DNA of 42,547 bases from Opitutaceae bacterium (GTDB taxonomy: Bacteria > Verrucomicrobiota > Verrucomicrobiia > Opitutales > Opitutaceae): assembly GCA_017988885.1 (NCBI GenBank), contig JAGNQV010000005.1:1-42547 (forward strand), in the 5' to 3' direction. The notes under the pieces were generated by a model that was not told the DNA's origin, searched no databases, and saw only the letters and a list, made by a program, of their open reading frames with translations. This document shows positions 22,393-30,964 of the stretch, in pieces (position 1 is the stretch's first letter; every line of letters begins with the position of its first letter). The translations under genes and the position numbers were made by a program.

Positions 22393-23142
22393 ATGAACGT
22401 CATGCACGCACCCACAACGGTTGACCCTCGCGTCAAATACAAGAGCATCGTCCTGAAGCTCAGCGGCGAAGTTCTCCGCGGCGGGAAGTCCGGCGACCCC
22501 ATCGACGCCGCCACGCTTGAAAAAACCTGCGCCCAAGTGAAGGAAATTCACGATCTCGGCGTGCAGATCTGTGTCGTCATCGGCGGCGGCAACATCTTCC
22601 GCGGCCTCAACGGCGCCAAGCGCGGCGTGGACCGCACCACCGGCGATTACATGGGCATGCTCGCCACGGTCATCAACGGCCTCGCGATCATGGACTGCCT
22701 GGAAAAGATGGGTGTCAGCACCCGCGTGCAGTCCGCCATTCCGATGAACCAGATCGCGGAGCCGTTCATCATGCGCCGCGCGATGCGCCACGTCGAAAAG
22801 GGCCGCGTGGTCATCTTCGTCGCCGGCACCGGCAACCCCTATTTCTCCACCGACACCACCGCCGCCCTCCGCGCGAGCGAGATGCACGCCGACATCATCA
22901 TGAAGGCGACCAAAGTGGACGGCATTTACGACAAGGACCCGAAAAAATATCCCGACGCGGTCAAGTATGACGAGATCACCTTTATCGACGCACTCAAGCA
23001 GCGCCTCAACGTGATGGACTCGACGGCGTTTTCGCTGTGCCTCGACAACAATGTCCCCATCCTCGTGTTCGATCTGAACGACGAGCACGCCATCCGCAAG
23101 GCCGTCCTCGGCGAGAAGATTGGCACCCTCGTCCATAGCTGA
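22393..23142 (+). CDS. pyrH: UMP kinase
   Basis: A 249-residue amino-acid-kinase-fold UMP kinase, converting UMP to UDP. Motifs: [78 protein letters not shown], and [18 protein letters not shown] 22393 is chosen, with ATG 22402 equally possible; the frame continues upstream to 22366 without support, and no clear ribosome binding site is visible. Followed by frr after 61 bp, the common pyrH-frr pairing (the usual tsf neighbour is not here). Confidence 0.95.
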   Translation: MNVMHAPTTVDPRVKYKSIVLKLSGEVLRGGKSGDPIDAATLEKTCAQVKEIHDLGVQICVVIGGGNIFRGLNGAKRGVDRTTGDYMGMLATVINGLAIMDCLEKMGVSTRVQSAIPMNQIAEPFIMRRAMRHVEKGRVVIFVAGTGNPYFSTDTTAALRASEMHADIIMKATKVDGIYDKDPKKYPDAVKYDEITFIDALKQRLNVMDSTAFSLCLDNNVPILVFDLNDEHAIRKAVLGEKIGTLVHS

Positions 23143-23203
23143 GGTCCACCGTAACGCGCCGCCCGCGGCCAGTTTTAAGCAACCCTTCCAACCCTCCGAA
23201 TTT

Positions 23204-23761
23204 ATGAGCCAAACCGTCATCAATGAAATGCACGCCAAGATGAAGAAGACCGTGGATTACACGCTGCACGAATTCAGCGCGATCCACACCGGCAAAGCCA
23301 CGCCCGCGATGATCGAGTCCGTGATGGTCGAGGCCTACGGTTCCATGACGCCCCTCAAGCAGTGCGCCGCCATCTCCACGCCCGACGCCCGCCTCCTTCA
23401 GATCCAGCCGTGGGATGTCAGCCTTGTGAAATCCATCATCAAGGGCATCCAGGAGGCCAACCTCGGCTTCAATCCCATCCCCGATGGCAAGATCATCCGC
23501 ATCCCGCTCCCCGAGATGAGCCGCGAGCGCCGCCAGGAATTCGTCAAGACCGCCCACAAGCTCGCCGAGGAAGGCCGCGTCCACGTCCGCAATGTCCGCC
23601 GTGACACGATGGACGCCCTCAAGAAGGGCGAAAAAGCTGGCAGCCTCACCGAGGACGATCTCAAGCGCGGCGAAAAGGAAGTCCAGGCCGCCACCGACAA
23701 GGCGATCAAGGACATCAACGACCATCTCGCCCACAAGGAGAAGGATCTGCTGACGGTGTGA
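23204..23761 (+). CDS. frr: Ribosome recycling factor
   Basis: A 185-residue ribosome recycling factor, which with EF-G splits the post-termination ribosome. Motifs: MKKTVDYTLHEFSAIHTGKATP, VMVEAYGSMTPL, ISTPDARLLQIQPWD, IIKGIQEANLGFNP, IIRIPLPEMSRERRQEFVK, VRNVRRDTMDALKK and the helical C-terminus. Length equals the family norm. ATG 23204 is used because the sequence upstream is unrelated. Co-transcribed with pyrH. Confidence 0.98.
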   Translation: MSQTVINEMHAKMKKTVDYTLHEFSAIHTGKATPAMIESVMVEAYGSMTPLKQCAAISTPDARLLQIQPWDVSLVKSIIKGIQEANLGFNPIPDGKIIRIPLPEMSRERRQEFVKTAHKLAEEGRVHVRNVRRDTMDALKKGEKAGSLTEDDLKRGEKEVQAATDKAIKDINDHLAHKEKDLLTV

Positions 23762-23767
23762 GTTTTA

Positions 23768-23814
23768 GGTAGGGCCCGACCTCCGGGCGGGCCGCTCGGA
23801 GATCGGCCCCTACC
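23768..23814. repeat. REP/BIME palindrome, class I (best copy)
   Basis: GGTAGGGCCCGACCTCCGGG, then GCTCGGAGATCGGCCCCTACC split over two halves; 47 bp between frr and proB. 25436-25508 is the same pair in reverse order, with a longer spacer. Confidence 0.85.
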
Positions 23815-23850
23815 GTGCAAACCCGTGTCTGAGTCCTCGCGCATTCTCCC

Positions 23851-24975
23851 GTGAAATCGATCACCCATCGCCCTCAGCCCCGCCGCATCGTCGTCAAGCT
23901 GGGCACCGGCGTGCTCACTTCCGGCATCGGCCAGCTCGACACCGCGCGCATCGCCGCCGTCTGCGCGCAACTCGCCGCCCTCCGCGCCGCGGGCACCGAG
24001 ATCATCGTGGTCTCCTCCGGCGCCGTCGGTCTCGGCATGGGCCGGCTCGGCTTGAAAAGGCGCCCGGCCGATGTCGCCAAGAAACAAGCCTGCGCCGCCG
24101 TCGGTCAGAGCCTGCTCATGCAGACGTGGCAGGCCGCTTTCACGCCGCACCGTCTCACCGTCGCGCAAGTGCTCCTGACCCACGAGGACCTTCGCAGCCG
24201 CGACCGCTATCTCAGCGTGGCCAAGACCCTCGAGGAGCTCATCAGCTACGGCACCATTCCCGTCATCAACGAGAACGACACCGTCAGCGCCGCGGAAATC
24301 CAGGCGATGCTCAAATTCGGCGACAACGACACGCTCGCCGCGATGGTCGCCAGTCTCACCCGGGCCCAATATCTTTTCATTCTCTCAACCGCCACGGGCC
24401 TCATTGACCTGAGGGGCTCCAAGCAGCTCGTCCCCGTCGTTGCAAAAATCACGCCCGAGATCGAGGCGATGGCCGGCGGCACGACCAGCGAAACCGCCAC
24501 TGGCGGCATGATCTCGAAAATTTCCGCCGCCAAGCTCGCCACGCGCGCCGGCTGCGGCGTGTTCATCGCCAGTGGCGCCGAGCCCGATATCCTGCCGCGC
24601 CTCCTCGCCGGCAACGGTCCCGGCACGTTCTTCGTGCCCAGCGGCCTGCCGCTCGAGGCGAAGAAACGCTGGCTCGCCTATTTCCAGCGCCCGACCAGCA
24701 CCCTCTACGTCAACGAAAACGCCGTGCCCGTCCTCCGTGAACAGGGCCGCAGCCTCCTCGCCGTCGGCGTCACGCATGCCTTCGGTGCCTTCACCATCGG
24801 CGAGATCGTCAACGTCGCCGGCCCCGATGGGGTTGTCATCGCCCGCGGCAAAACCACTTTCGGTCACGATGAGATTCCGGCCATCGCCGGCAAAAAGGGC
24901 GAGGCGGTGTCCGCGATGTATCCCCTGCGGAAGCGCCTCGAGGTCATCCACCGCAACGACCTCGTGCTCCTCTGA
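23851..24975 (+). CDS. proB: Glutamate 5-kinase
   Basis: A 374-residue ProB catalysing the first step of proline synthesis (glutamate plus ATP to gamma-glutamyl phosphate). The amino-acid kinase domain (1-255) has VVKLGTGVLTS, VVSSGAVGLGMGRL, QVLLTHEDLRSRDRY, IPVINENDTVS, FGDNDTLAAMVA and GGMISKISAA (Ser for the more common Thr in GGMxTK). A PUA domain follows (about 285-365: GRSLLAVGVTHAFGAFTIGE). proA is not in the window. Starts 36 bp after a BIME. Confidence 0.96.
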   Translation: MKSITHRPQPRRIVVKLGTGVLTSGIGQLDTARIAAVCAQLAALRAAGTEIIVVSSGAVGLGMGRLGLKRRPADVAKKQACAAVGQSLLMQTWQAAFTPHRLTVAQVLLTHEDLRSRDRYLSVAKTLEELISYGTIPVINENDTVSAAEIQAMLKFGDNDTLAAMVASLTRAQYLFILSTATGLIDLRGSKQLVPVVAKITPEIEAMAGGTTSETATGGMISKISAAKLATRAGCGVFIASGAEPDILPRLLAGNGPGTFFVPSGLPLEAKKRWLAYFQRPTSTLYVNENAVPVLREQGRSLLAVGVTHAFGAFTIGEIVNVAGPDGVVIARGKTTFGHDEIPAIAGKKGEAVSAMYPLRKRLEVIHRNDLVLL

Positions 24976-24977
24976 CC

Positions 24978-25415
24978 ATGGCCCACTCCCTCCGCCCGGT
25001 CGGCGATGCCGACACCCTCTGGCTTTGGTCGTTGAAACGCACGACGATGAAGACTTACGTCGAGCAGACTTGGGGCAAGTGGGACGATGATGTGCAAGCC
25101 GAACGCTTCCGCAAAAACTTCAAACCCGATGACGTGCAAATCATCATCATCGATGGTCACGACGCCGGATTGCTGCATGTGGAGCGCGGCGACATCGAGA
25201 TCTTCCTCGTCAACATCCAGATTTCGCCGGAATTCCAAAACCGCGGGCTGGGCACCGAGGTGATGCGCGCCCTGCTCGCCGAGGCCCGCACCTGCCAGCT
25301 CCCGCTGCGCCTGCAGGTGTTGAAGGTCAATCCTGCGCGAAACCTTTACGAGCGCATCGGCTTCACCGTCGCCGGCGAAACCGACACGCACTACCAGATG
25401 CGTTGGTCGCCGTGA
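24978..25415 (+). CDS. GNAT-family N-acetyltransferase
   Basis: A 145-residue GNAT protein with the acetyl-CoA loop QISPEFQNRGLGTEVMRALL (motif A, Q/RxxGxG/A) and the C-terminal NPARNLYERIGFTVAGE motif. The substrate cannot be inferred. It starts 2 bp after the proB stop codon, so it is probably co-translated with it; there is no known link of GNAT activity to proline synthesis. Confidence 0.88.
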   Translation: MAHSLRPVGDADTLWLWSLKRTTMKTYVEQTWGKWDDDVQAERFRKNFKPDDVQIIIIDGHDAGLLHVERGDIEIFLVNIQISPEFQNRGLGTEVMRALLAEARTCQLPLRLQVLKVNPARNLYERIGFTVAGETDTHYQMRWSP

Positions 25416-25435
25416 GCGAACATTAAAATTCCTAA

Positions 25436-25508
25436 GGTAGGGGCCGATCTCCGAGCGGCCCATCAGGAGAGGCGCCAGCATCGGCCCGCCCGGAGGTCGG
25501 GCCCTACC
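25436..25508. repeat. REP/BIME palindrome, class I, reverse arrangement
   Basis: GGTAGGGGCCGATCTCCGAG ... CGGAGGTCGGGCCCTACC; 73 bp between two convergent genes. Halves are swapped relative to 23768-23814. Confidence 0.82.
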
Positions 25509-25532
25509 CGCGACCAGGATGAAACTCCGGGC

Positions 25533-26846
25533 TCACTTCTGCCGCTTCATCATCGTCCCGTCGCGGTAGATGTATTCCGGCCGGCCCGCGGCGTCCTGAT
25601 CGCTGAACGCGAAGACCGTATGCTTTTTCACGGTCCCATCCTTGTGCGCCATCGTGAGCGTGTAGCCGTCGAATTCATACGTGCCCGCCGTCTCGCCCTG
25701 TGAGCCGCCCGAGACGGTCGTGCCGTCGCTGGTCGAGCTGTATGACGCGATCGACGACCACCCAAACGTGCCGTCCGCGCGAAACACGATCGTGTTCGAC
25801 GAAGCCATGCCGCTGATGCTCGCACCGCCTTCGTATGCACCCGCGAAGCGCCAGCCTTTCTTGAAGGGTTTCACGCGCGTCGCGCCCAGACCTCCCCAGC
25901 GCTGCTCGTCACCCTTGTTCTCATATTCATATTCCGTCGGCTTCGAACCGTCCGCCCACGCGAAGGTGATTTTCCCGTCCTTGATCCAATAGGTGCCATC
26001 GGTCTTGCGCAGCGTCTTGCCCGCGGCGAAATCCTTGAAATTAAATCCACCTTCCGGCTCGCGGCTAAAACGCCCGTCCTTGGTGAAAAACCAACCTTGG
26101 TTGCTGAGGCTCAGGCGCGAGCTCCAGTAATACGTTTCGACCCGCAGAAATGAGCCCTCAATGCCGCCTTTGGCGCCGGCCGGACGCGCGGGAAACGCGT
26201 AGGTCTCTGTCGGCTGGCCCGCCTGATCGCTGCCGCCCGCGGTCTGGGCGCCGCGTGCGCGGATCCGGTCCACGTTAAGCCACTCATCCGAAGAACTGCC
26301 GTAGTTGGCATAGTGCACTTTCCATCGCGACGCCTCCACCTCGATGATTTGTGCAGGATACCAGGTGCTGTAGGAAAGCGCCTCGACCAGGTCGCCGGTT
26401 TTCCAACTCGCCGTGCGCAACAGCCGGAGCTTCTCGGCCGGCACCCATTCGTCGGAGCTTTCGGTGTAACCATCGTAGTGCACCTTCCATTTGTCGGCCG
26501 CGGCCGCGATGATCGTCGCCGGATACCACGAGCTGTAGGAAAGCGCCTCAGCCCGGTCGCCGGTCTTCCACTGCCCCGCCACCACGGGTCCGGTTGGCTT
26601 GGGCACCGAAGCGGCCAGTGTTTCGCCCTTCCGCCGCAGCTTATCCAAGCCAAGCCATTCATCCGATCCACTGCTGTAGCCGTCGTAAGTCACCTTCCAC
26701 GCATCCGCGCGGACATCGATGATCGTCGCCGCATACCACGCACCATAGGATCTCGCCTCGACACGGTCGCCCTTCTGGAAATCCGCCGCTCGGGCGAGGC
26801 CCACCAAAAAAATCAACCCCATCAGCCAAGCGGCAGCTTTTTTCAT
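25533..26846 (-). CDS. Secreted protein with three Tudor/agenet-like repeats
   Basis: A 437-residue protein with a signal peptide (1-20, ending ARA). Three tandem repeats of about 50 residues follow (about 23-75, 92-142 and 145-198), each with the pattern KxGDxVEAxSYxxWYxAxII, then WKVHYxxYxxSSDEWL. This resembles Tudor-knot/agenet-like barrels, which usually bind methylated peptides or nucleic acids and are common in eukaryotes. The C-terminal half (about 215-437) is beta-rich with repeated GxYxxDGKxTF-like motifs and no known enzyme signature. It is divergent from the UvrD-like helicase gene. The ligand and export destination are unknown. Confidence 0.72.
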   Translation of the reverse strand: MKKAAAWLMGLIFLVGLARAADFQKGDRVEARSYGAWYAATIIDVRADAWKVTYDGYSSGSDEWLGLDKLRRKGETLAASVPKPTGPVVAGQWKTGDRAEALSYSSWYPATIIAAAADKWKVHYDGYTESSDEWVPAEKLRLLRTASWKTGDLVEALSYSTWYPAQIIEVEASRWKVHYANYGSSSDEWLNVDRIRARGAQTAGGSDQAGQPTETYAFPARPAGAKGGIEGSFLRVETYYWSSRLSLSNQGWFFTKDGRFSREPEGGFNFKDFAAGKTLRKTDGTYWIKDGKITFAWADGSKPTEYEYENKGDEQRWGGLGATRVKPFKKGWRFAGAYEGGASISGMASSNTIVFRADGTFGWSSIASYSSTSDGTTVSGGSQGETAGTYEFDGYTLTMAHKDGTVKKHTVFAFSDQDAAGRPEYIYRDGTMMKRQK

Positions 26847-26988
26847 AGCCGCCGAGCCTGTCCGCGCCCTCCGCTAAAACAAGCCGCGTTTCTCGCCTGT
26901 GCCACAAGGCGCCGGACGAGTCCGCCGCAGCCTTGGCGAAGGCGGATAGCCTTTCTCTAATATCCGCTCCTAGCTTGCCCTCCGCTCA

Positions 26989-29025
26989 ATGAACGGCCTC
27001 CCTCCAGTTTCATTCATGGATTACGAACTCGACGCTCCACGCCCCCCGGCAGGCATTCCGCCCATCGATTTCCGCGCGCTGTTGAATGACGAACAGTTCG
27101 CCGCCGTCACCGCCCCGCCCGGTCCGCTCCTCGTCCTCGCCGGCGCCGGCTCCGGCAAGACCCGCACGCTCACCTACCGCGTCGCCTACCTCCTCTCGCA
27201 GGGCGTGCGGCCCGGCGAGATTCTCCTGCTCACCTTCACCAACAAGGCCGCCAAGGAAATGCTCCACCGCGTGCACGACCTCACCGGCATCGAACCGCAG
27301 CGCTTCTGGGGCGGCACCTTCCACTCCCTCGGCAACCGCGCCCTCCGCATCTACGGCGAGGCCATCGGTCTCCCGCGCAACTTCACCATCCTCGACGCCG
27401 ACGAATCCGAATCGCTCCTCAAGCAAGCCGTCGAGTCCGAGGACAAACTCTTTTTCAAGGACAAGACCAACCCCCGCCCCGGCCCGCTCTTCAGCGTCCT
27501 CTCCCTCGCGCGCAACACCCAGCTCTCGCTCGCCGACACGGTCAAAAAGAACTTCCCGCAATACGAGGAGATCAGCCACCGCCTGCCGGCCTTCGCCACT
27601 GCCTACGCGAAGAAGAAACGCGACCAGAATGTCACCGACTACGATGACCTGCTGGAGCTCTGGCTCAAGCTCCTCACCGACGCGCCCGAGGTCGCCGCGT
27701 ATTTCGCCCAGCGCTTCCGCCACGTCCTCGTGGACGAGTATCAGGACACCAACACCATCCAGGCCCAGATCGTGGACCGGCTCGCGGCGCACCACTGTGT
27801 CATGGCCGTGGGCGACGACGCGCAGTGCATCTACTCGTGGCGCGGCGCCGACTTCGAGAACATCATGTCGTTCCCCGAGCGGCATGCCGGCACCGTCATT
27901 CACCGCATCGAGACCAACTATCGCTCGACGCCCGAAATCCTTAATTTCGCCAACGGCGTGCTCCTCGCCCAACCCAAGGGCCGCCACTTCGACAAGGAAC
28001 TCCGCGCCGCCCGCGCCCATTCCACCAAGCCCTACGTCGTGCAGGCCATGGACGACCGCGAGCAGGCCGAGTTTATCCTCAAGCGCATCCACTCCCTCAT
28101 CAACGACGACGGCGTTTCCGCCAACGAGATCGCCATCCTCTACCGCTCGCACTTCCTCGCGCTCGAGATGCAGCTCGCCCTCTCTCGCGCCGGCGTGCCC
28201 TACCAGATTACCAGCGGCGTGAAGTTCTTCGAGCGCCAGCACGTGCGCGATCTCATCGCCCTGCTCCGCTTCGTCTATAACCCCAGCGACGGCCAGGCGT
28301 GGCAGCGCATCGCCATCCTGCTCCCCAAGGTCGGGGAAAAAGGCGCACAAAAAATCTACGATGCCGCGCGCGACCATGCCCGACTCATGCAGAAGAACAT
28401 GATCGACGTGCTCGCGACCGACGACGTGAAGTCCAAGGTCGCCAAGGACGCCAAGGACGATTGGGCCAATTTCTGCACCTCGCTCGCGCAAGTCGCCGAG
28501 GCCATGAGCACCTCCCGGCCCGATGCCACCGTCGAGACCGCCATCGACGGCTGGTATGGCGACTACCTCAAGGGCGCATTCGCCGATTACGTGGACCGCC
28601 TCGAGGAATTGAAGGCGCTCGTCGGTTTCGCGAGCCGCTTCGAGGACATGCAGGACCTGCTCGCGCAAATCGTCCTCCTCAACGGCGAGACCAGCGACCG
28701 CCAGGTCGATCCTGATGCCGAAGCCATCAAGCTCACCACGATCCACCAAGCCAAAGGTCTCGAATACGACGTCGTCTTCCTCATCGGCGCCGCCGACGGC
28801 CAGTTCCCCGGTCGCCGCGCGATTGAGAGTGGCGACGTCGAGGAGGAGCGCCGGCTGTTCTATGTCGCCGTGACGCGCGCCAAGAACGAACTCTACATCA
28901 GCTACCCGAAAGTCGCTTCCCGCGCCGGCCCCGGCGGCATGCTCCTCACTCCCAGCCGCTTTCTTTTGGAGCTCCCCTCCGACCTCTACGAAACCCTGAA
29001 GATCAAGCGCAGCTTCGGGTGGTGA
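26989..29025 (+). CDS. UvrD/Rep-family ATP-dependent DNA helicase
   Basis: A 678-residue SF1A helicase: Walker A AGAGSGKTRTL, motif Ia LTFTNKAAKEM, motif II VDEYQDTN, motif III GDDAQCIYSWRGAD, motif IV-like NYRSTPEIL, motif V TIHQAKGLEYDVVF and motif VI YVAVTRAKNEL. It acts in repair and replication restart, unwinding DNA 3'-5'. It is slightly shorter than UvrD/PcrA (about 720). ATG 26989 is used; ATG 27016 is also possible. Confidence 0.95.
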   Translation: MNGLPPVSFMDYELDAPRPPAGIPPIDFRALLNDEQFAAVTAPPGPLLVLAGAGSGKTRTLTYRVAYLLSQGVRPGEILLLTFTNKAAKEMLHRVHDLTGIEPQRFWGGTFHSLGNRALRIYGEAIGLPRNFTILDADESESLLKQAVESEDKLFFKDKTNPRPGPLFSVLSLARNTQLSLADTVKKNFPQYEEISHRLPAFATAYAKKKRDQNVTDYDDLLELWLKLLTDAPEVAAYFAQRFRHVLVDEYQDTNTIQAQIVDRLAAHHCVMAVGDDAQCIYSWRGADFENIMSFPERHAGTVIHRIETNYRSTPEILNFANGVLLAQPKGRHFDKELRAARAHSTKPYVVQAMDDREQAEFILKRIHSLINDDGVSANEIAILYRSHFLALEMQLALSRAGVPYQITSGVKFFERQHVRDLIALLRFVYNPSDGQAWQRIAILLPKVGEKGAQKIYDAARDHARLMQKNMIDVLATDDVKSKVAKDAKDDWANFCTSLAQVAEAMSTSRPDATVETAIDGWYGDYLKGAFADYVDRLEELKALVGFASRFEDMQDLLAQIVLLNGETSDRQVDPDAEAIKLTTIHQAKGLEYDVVFLIGAADGQFPGRRAIESGDVEEERRLFYVAVTRAKNELYISYPKVASRAGPGGMLLTPSRFLLELPSDLYETLKIKRSFGW

Positions 29026-29112
29026 GTTTTTAGCATCCGATCAGGACCGAAGCGGTGCCGACGTAGTCACCATGAACCGCGAATCAAGAGGGCTATGCTT
29101 GGCAGGGGCAAC

Positions 29113-29679
29113 TCACTTCGTTTTACGACCGCGATCTGTTAGTTTGTCGATTAAAGACTCCACCGCAATTTCCGCCTTCTCAAGCGATGGCGCAGGCTTA
29201 GCGAACGGGAAAAACTTAACCCCGTTAGCGCGCACAAACGTGAGCGGAATTTTAGGATTATTTAAATCCCGCTTCCTCGCATGCCATTTCTCCTCTTGAG
29301 CCGCAAACCAAGGCTCAAGCTGCTTCGGTTCCATAAACCAGATTTCTTGCAGCTCAATTGACCGGTAAATTGCAAAAATCCACTTTACCTTACGATATTT
29401 CGCCAAAATTCCTGGATTTAGATGATGGTGAGTTGAGACCTGAGTCGTGAGATCGATATTAACAGACTTAAGTTCGAACTCCTTTCCATCGCCGTCGACT
29501 GCATCGTTACCTTCTCTGGCTCCCATACCAGCAAGACCGGTTATTAAGAGCATCTGTAGTAGCTTTCCCCCATTATCTTGGAAAACGTCCTTGATCCCAT
29601 GTTGGGTCGCTAGCTTTTGAAACTCTTGGACGTGCGGCCAAAGCTTGAGCAATTTTCCATAATCCGAATGGGGCTTCAT
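29113..29679 (-). CDS. Type II restriction endonuclease, PvuII-like
   Basis: A 188-residue endonuclease that closely follows R.PvuII as I recall it: LLKLWPHVQEFQ, DVFQDNGGKLLQMLLITGL, AREGNDAVDGDG, EFELKSVNIDL, STHHHLNPGILAKYR, WIFAIYR, NNPKIPL. The PD-ExK active site is D59, E69 and K71, with D35 in the place of PvuII D34; the DNA-contacting His pair corresponds to STHHH. The predicted target is therefore CAGCTG. It is about 30 residues longer than PvuII (157), the extra part being a C-terminal helix-rich tail. It overlaps the controller gene by 4 bp. Visibly AT-richer than the flanking genes, indicating transfer. Confidence 0.93.
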   Translation of the reverse strand: MKPHSDYGKLLKLWPHVQEFQKLATQHGIKDVFQDNGGKLLQMLLITGLAGMGAREGNDAVDGDGKEFELKSVNIDLTTQVSTHHHLNPGILAKYRKVKWIFAIYRSIELQEIWFMEPKQLEPWFAAQEEKWHARKRDLNNPKIPLTFVRANGVKFFPFAKPAPSLEKAEIAVESLIDKLTDRGRKTK

Positions 29680-29894
29680 GGTTGGAGCATCTCAGAAGCC
29701 GTTCGTCCTACGGCAGCAGCCAGTTTTTCAATGTTATCTACGCTAACATTACGTTCCGCTCTCTCAACCGACCCAACATACGTGCGGTGTAGCCCTGCCC
29801 ATTCAGCAAGCAGTTCCTGACTAATCTTTAGTCGTTCCCGCTCACGACGCAGATTTGCAGCAAGAATTTGCCTAACATTTTTAATGGCCCGCAC
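29676..29894 (-). CDS. Restriction-modification controller (C) protein
   Basis: A small helix-turn-helix XRE-type regulator (ILAANLRRERERLKISQELL, then EWAGLHRTYVGSVERAERNVS). The frame is open to ATG 29975, but that region overlaps the methyltransferase gene and its operator; GTG 29894 gives 72 residues, close to usual C-protein length, and is preferred. In PvuII-type systems C activates its own gene and the endonuclease and delays R relative to M on entering a new host. It overlaps the endonuclease gene by 4 bp, as in PvuII. The start needs confirmation. Confidence 0.8.
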   Translation of the reverse strand: MRAIKNVRQILAANLRRERERLKISQELLAEWAGLHRTYVGSVERAERNVSVDNIEKLAAAVGRTASEMLQP

Positions 29895-29917
29895 ATTTTG
29901 AAGATACCTAAATGATG

Positions 29918-29941
29918 ACTTTAAGGCTACAGCCTTAAAGT
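29918..29941. promoter_or_regulatory. Candidate C-protein operator (palindrome)
   Basis: ACTTTAAGGCT-AC-AGCCTTAAAGT: two perfect 11-bp arms with a 2-bp centre. It lies between the controller start and the methyltransferase ATG (3 bp away), exactly where C-boxes control both genes in PvuII-like systems. ATG 29975, upstream of this site, would put the palindrome inside the controller gene, another argument for GTG 29894. Confidence 0.75.
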
Positions 29942-29944
29942 AGC

Positions 29945-30964
29945 ATGAGCTTGATTCTTTCGGAACTTGGCTCATACGTTAATGCCTTGAACAGCCAACC
30001 AGCATATCGAACTAGCTTAGGGGCCGCCTACGTTGGAGACTCACTCGACCTTCTTAACGAACTTGAGGATCGTAGCGTAAACCTGTTTCTCACAAGTCCT
30101 CCCTTCGCGCTTCAGAGAGAAAAAGAATACGGAAATGTGACGCAGGATGAATATGTTGAGTGGTTGGCGAAATTCGCATGTATCATCCAAAGCAAACTTA
30201 AAGAGGATGGAAGCTTCGTGATTGATATCGGAGGCGCCTACCAAAAGGGCCTACCTGTAAGAAGCCTCTATCCATTTCGAGTCCTACTAAAATTTTGCGA
30301 TGAAATCGGATTCCATCTAGCCGAAGAATTTTACTGGCATAACCCATCGAAGCTTCCGTCTCCTATAGAATGGGTAAACAAACGAAAGATTCGGGTTAAA
30401 GATTCCGTAAATACGGTATGGTGGTTCTCCCGAACGCCTTGGCCTAAAGCCGACGTCAAAAAAGTGCTCGTAGAGTATTCCGAGCGAATGAAGAAACTAT
30501 TGGAAAATCCTAGTGCGTTCTATGATCCGGCCAAGCGTCCTTCTGGCCATGACATCAGCGAAGGATTCGGAAAGGATAATGGCGGCGCGATTCCAAGTCA
30601 CTTGTTGCAGTTTCCGAATTCAGAATCGAACGGACGTTACTTGGGTGCCTGCAAAGCCGTGGGCTGTCCTCGTCACCCGGCAAGGTTCCCACCTAAATTC
30701 CCTGAATTCTTTATCAAATATCTGACTGAACCAGGCGACTTGGTTGTAGATATTTTCGCCGGCTCAAACACAACAGGAATGGTGGCAGAAGGTCTCCAAA
30801 GACGCTGGTTGGGGTTTGATCTAGACCGTGAATATGTAGCCACATCGATTCTACGTTTTATTCGTGAAGACGTTGACTTACAGCGACGAGCCTACGAATC
30901 GGTGCGCGATGGGGTTCCCTACATCGTCGAGGCAGCACAACAGGAACTTGAGCTGTATTCTTAG
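29945..30964 (+). CDS. DNA N4-cytosine methyltransferase, M.PvuII-like
   Basis: A 339-residue methyltransferase resembling M.PvuII along its length: motif IV TSPPFALQREKEYGN, SFVIDIGGAYQKGLP, NPSKLPSPIEWVNKRKIRVKD, RPSGHDI, KDNGGAIP, HPARFPPKFPEFFI, then motif I DIFAGSNTTGMV. The order IV before I marks the beta group. It should modify the inner cytosine of CAGCTG to N4-methylcytosine, protecting against the endonuclease. The start is 3 bp after the palindrome, giving a very short leader. The region is AT-richer than neighbouring genes. Confidence 0.95.
   Translation: MSLILSELGSYVNALNSQPAYRTSLGAAYVGDSLDLLNELEDRSVNLFLTSPPFALQREKEYGNVTQDEYVEWLAKFACIIQSKLKEDGSFVIDIGGAYQKGLPVRSLYPFRVLLKFCDEIGFHLAEEFYWHNPSKLPSPIEWVNKRKIRVKDSVNTVWWFSRTPWPKADVKKVLVEYSERMKKLLENPSAFYDPAKRPSGHDISEGFGKDNGGAIPSHLLQFPNSESNGRYLGACKAVGCPRHPARFPPKFPEFFIKYLTEPGDLVVDIFAGSNTTGMVAEGLQRRWLGFDLDREYVATSILRFIREDVDLQRRAYESVRDGVPYIVEAAQQELELYS

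Noticed and set aside
27010..28749. Minus-strand frame of about 579 codons
   Set aside because: Antisense to the UvrD-like helicase; composition dominated by Val/Glu/Gly and no motif.
29676..29975. 99-codon version of the controller gene starting at ATG 29975
   Set aside because: It would overlap the methyltransferase gene by 31 bp and include the operator; GTG 29894 gives a usual C-protein length.
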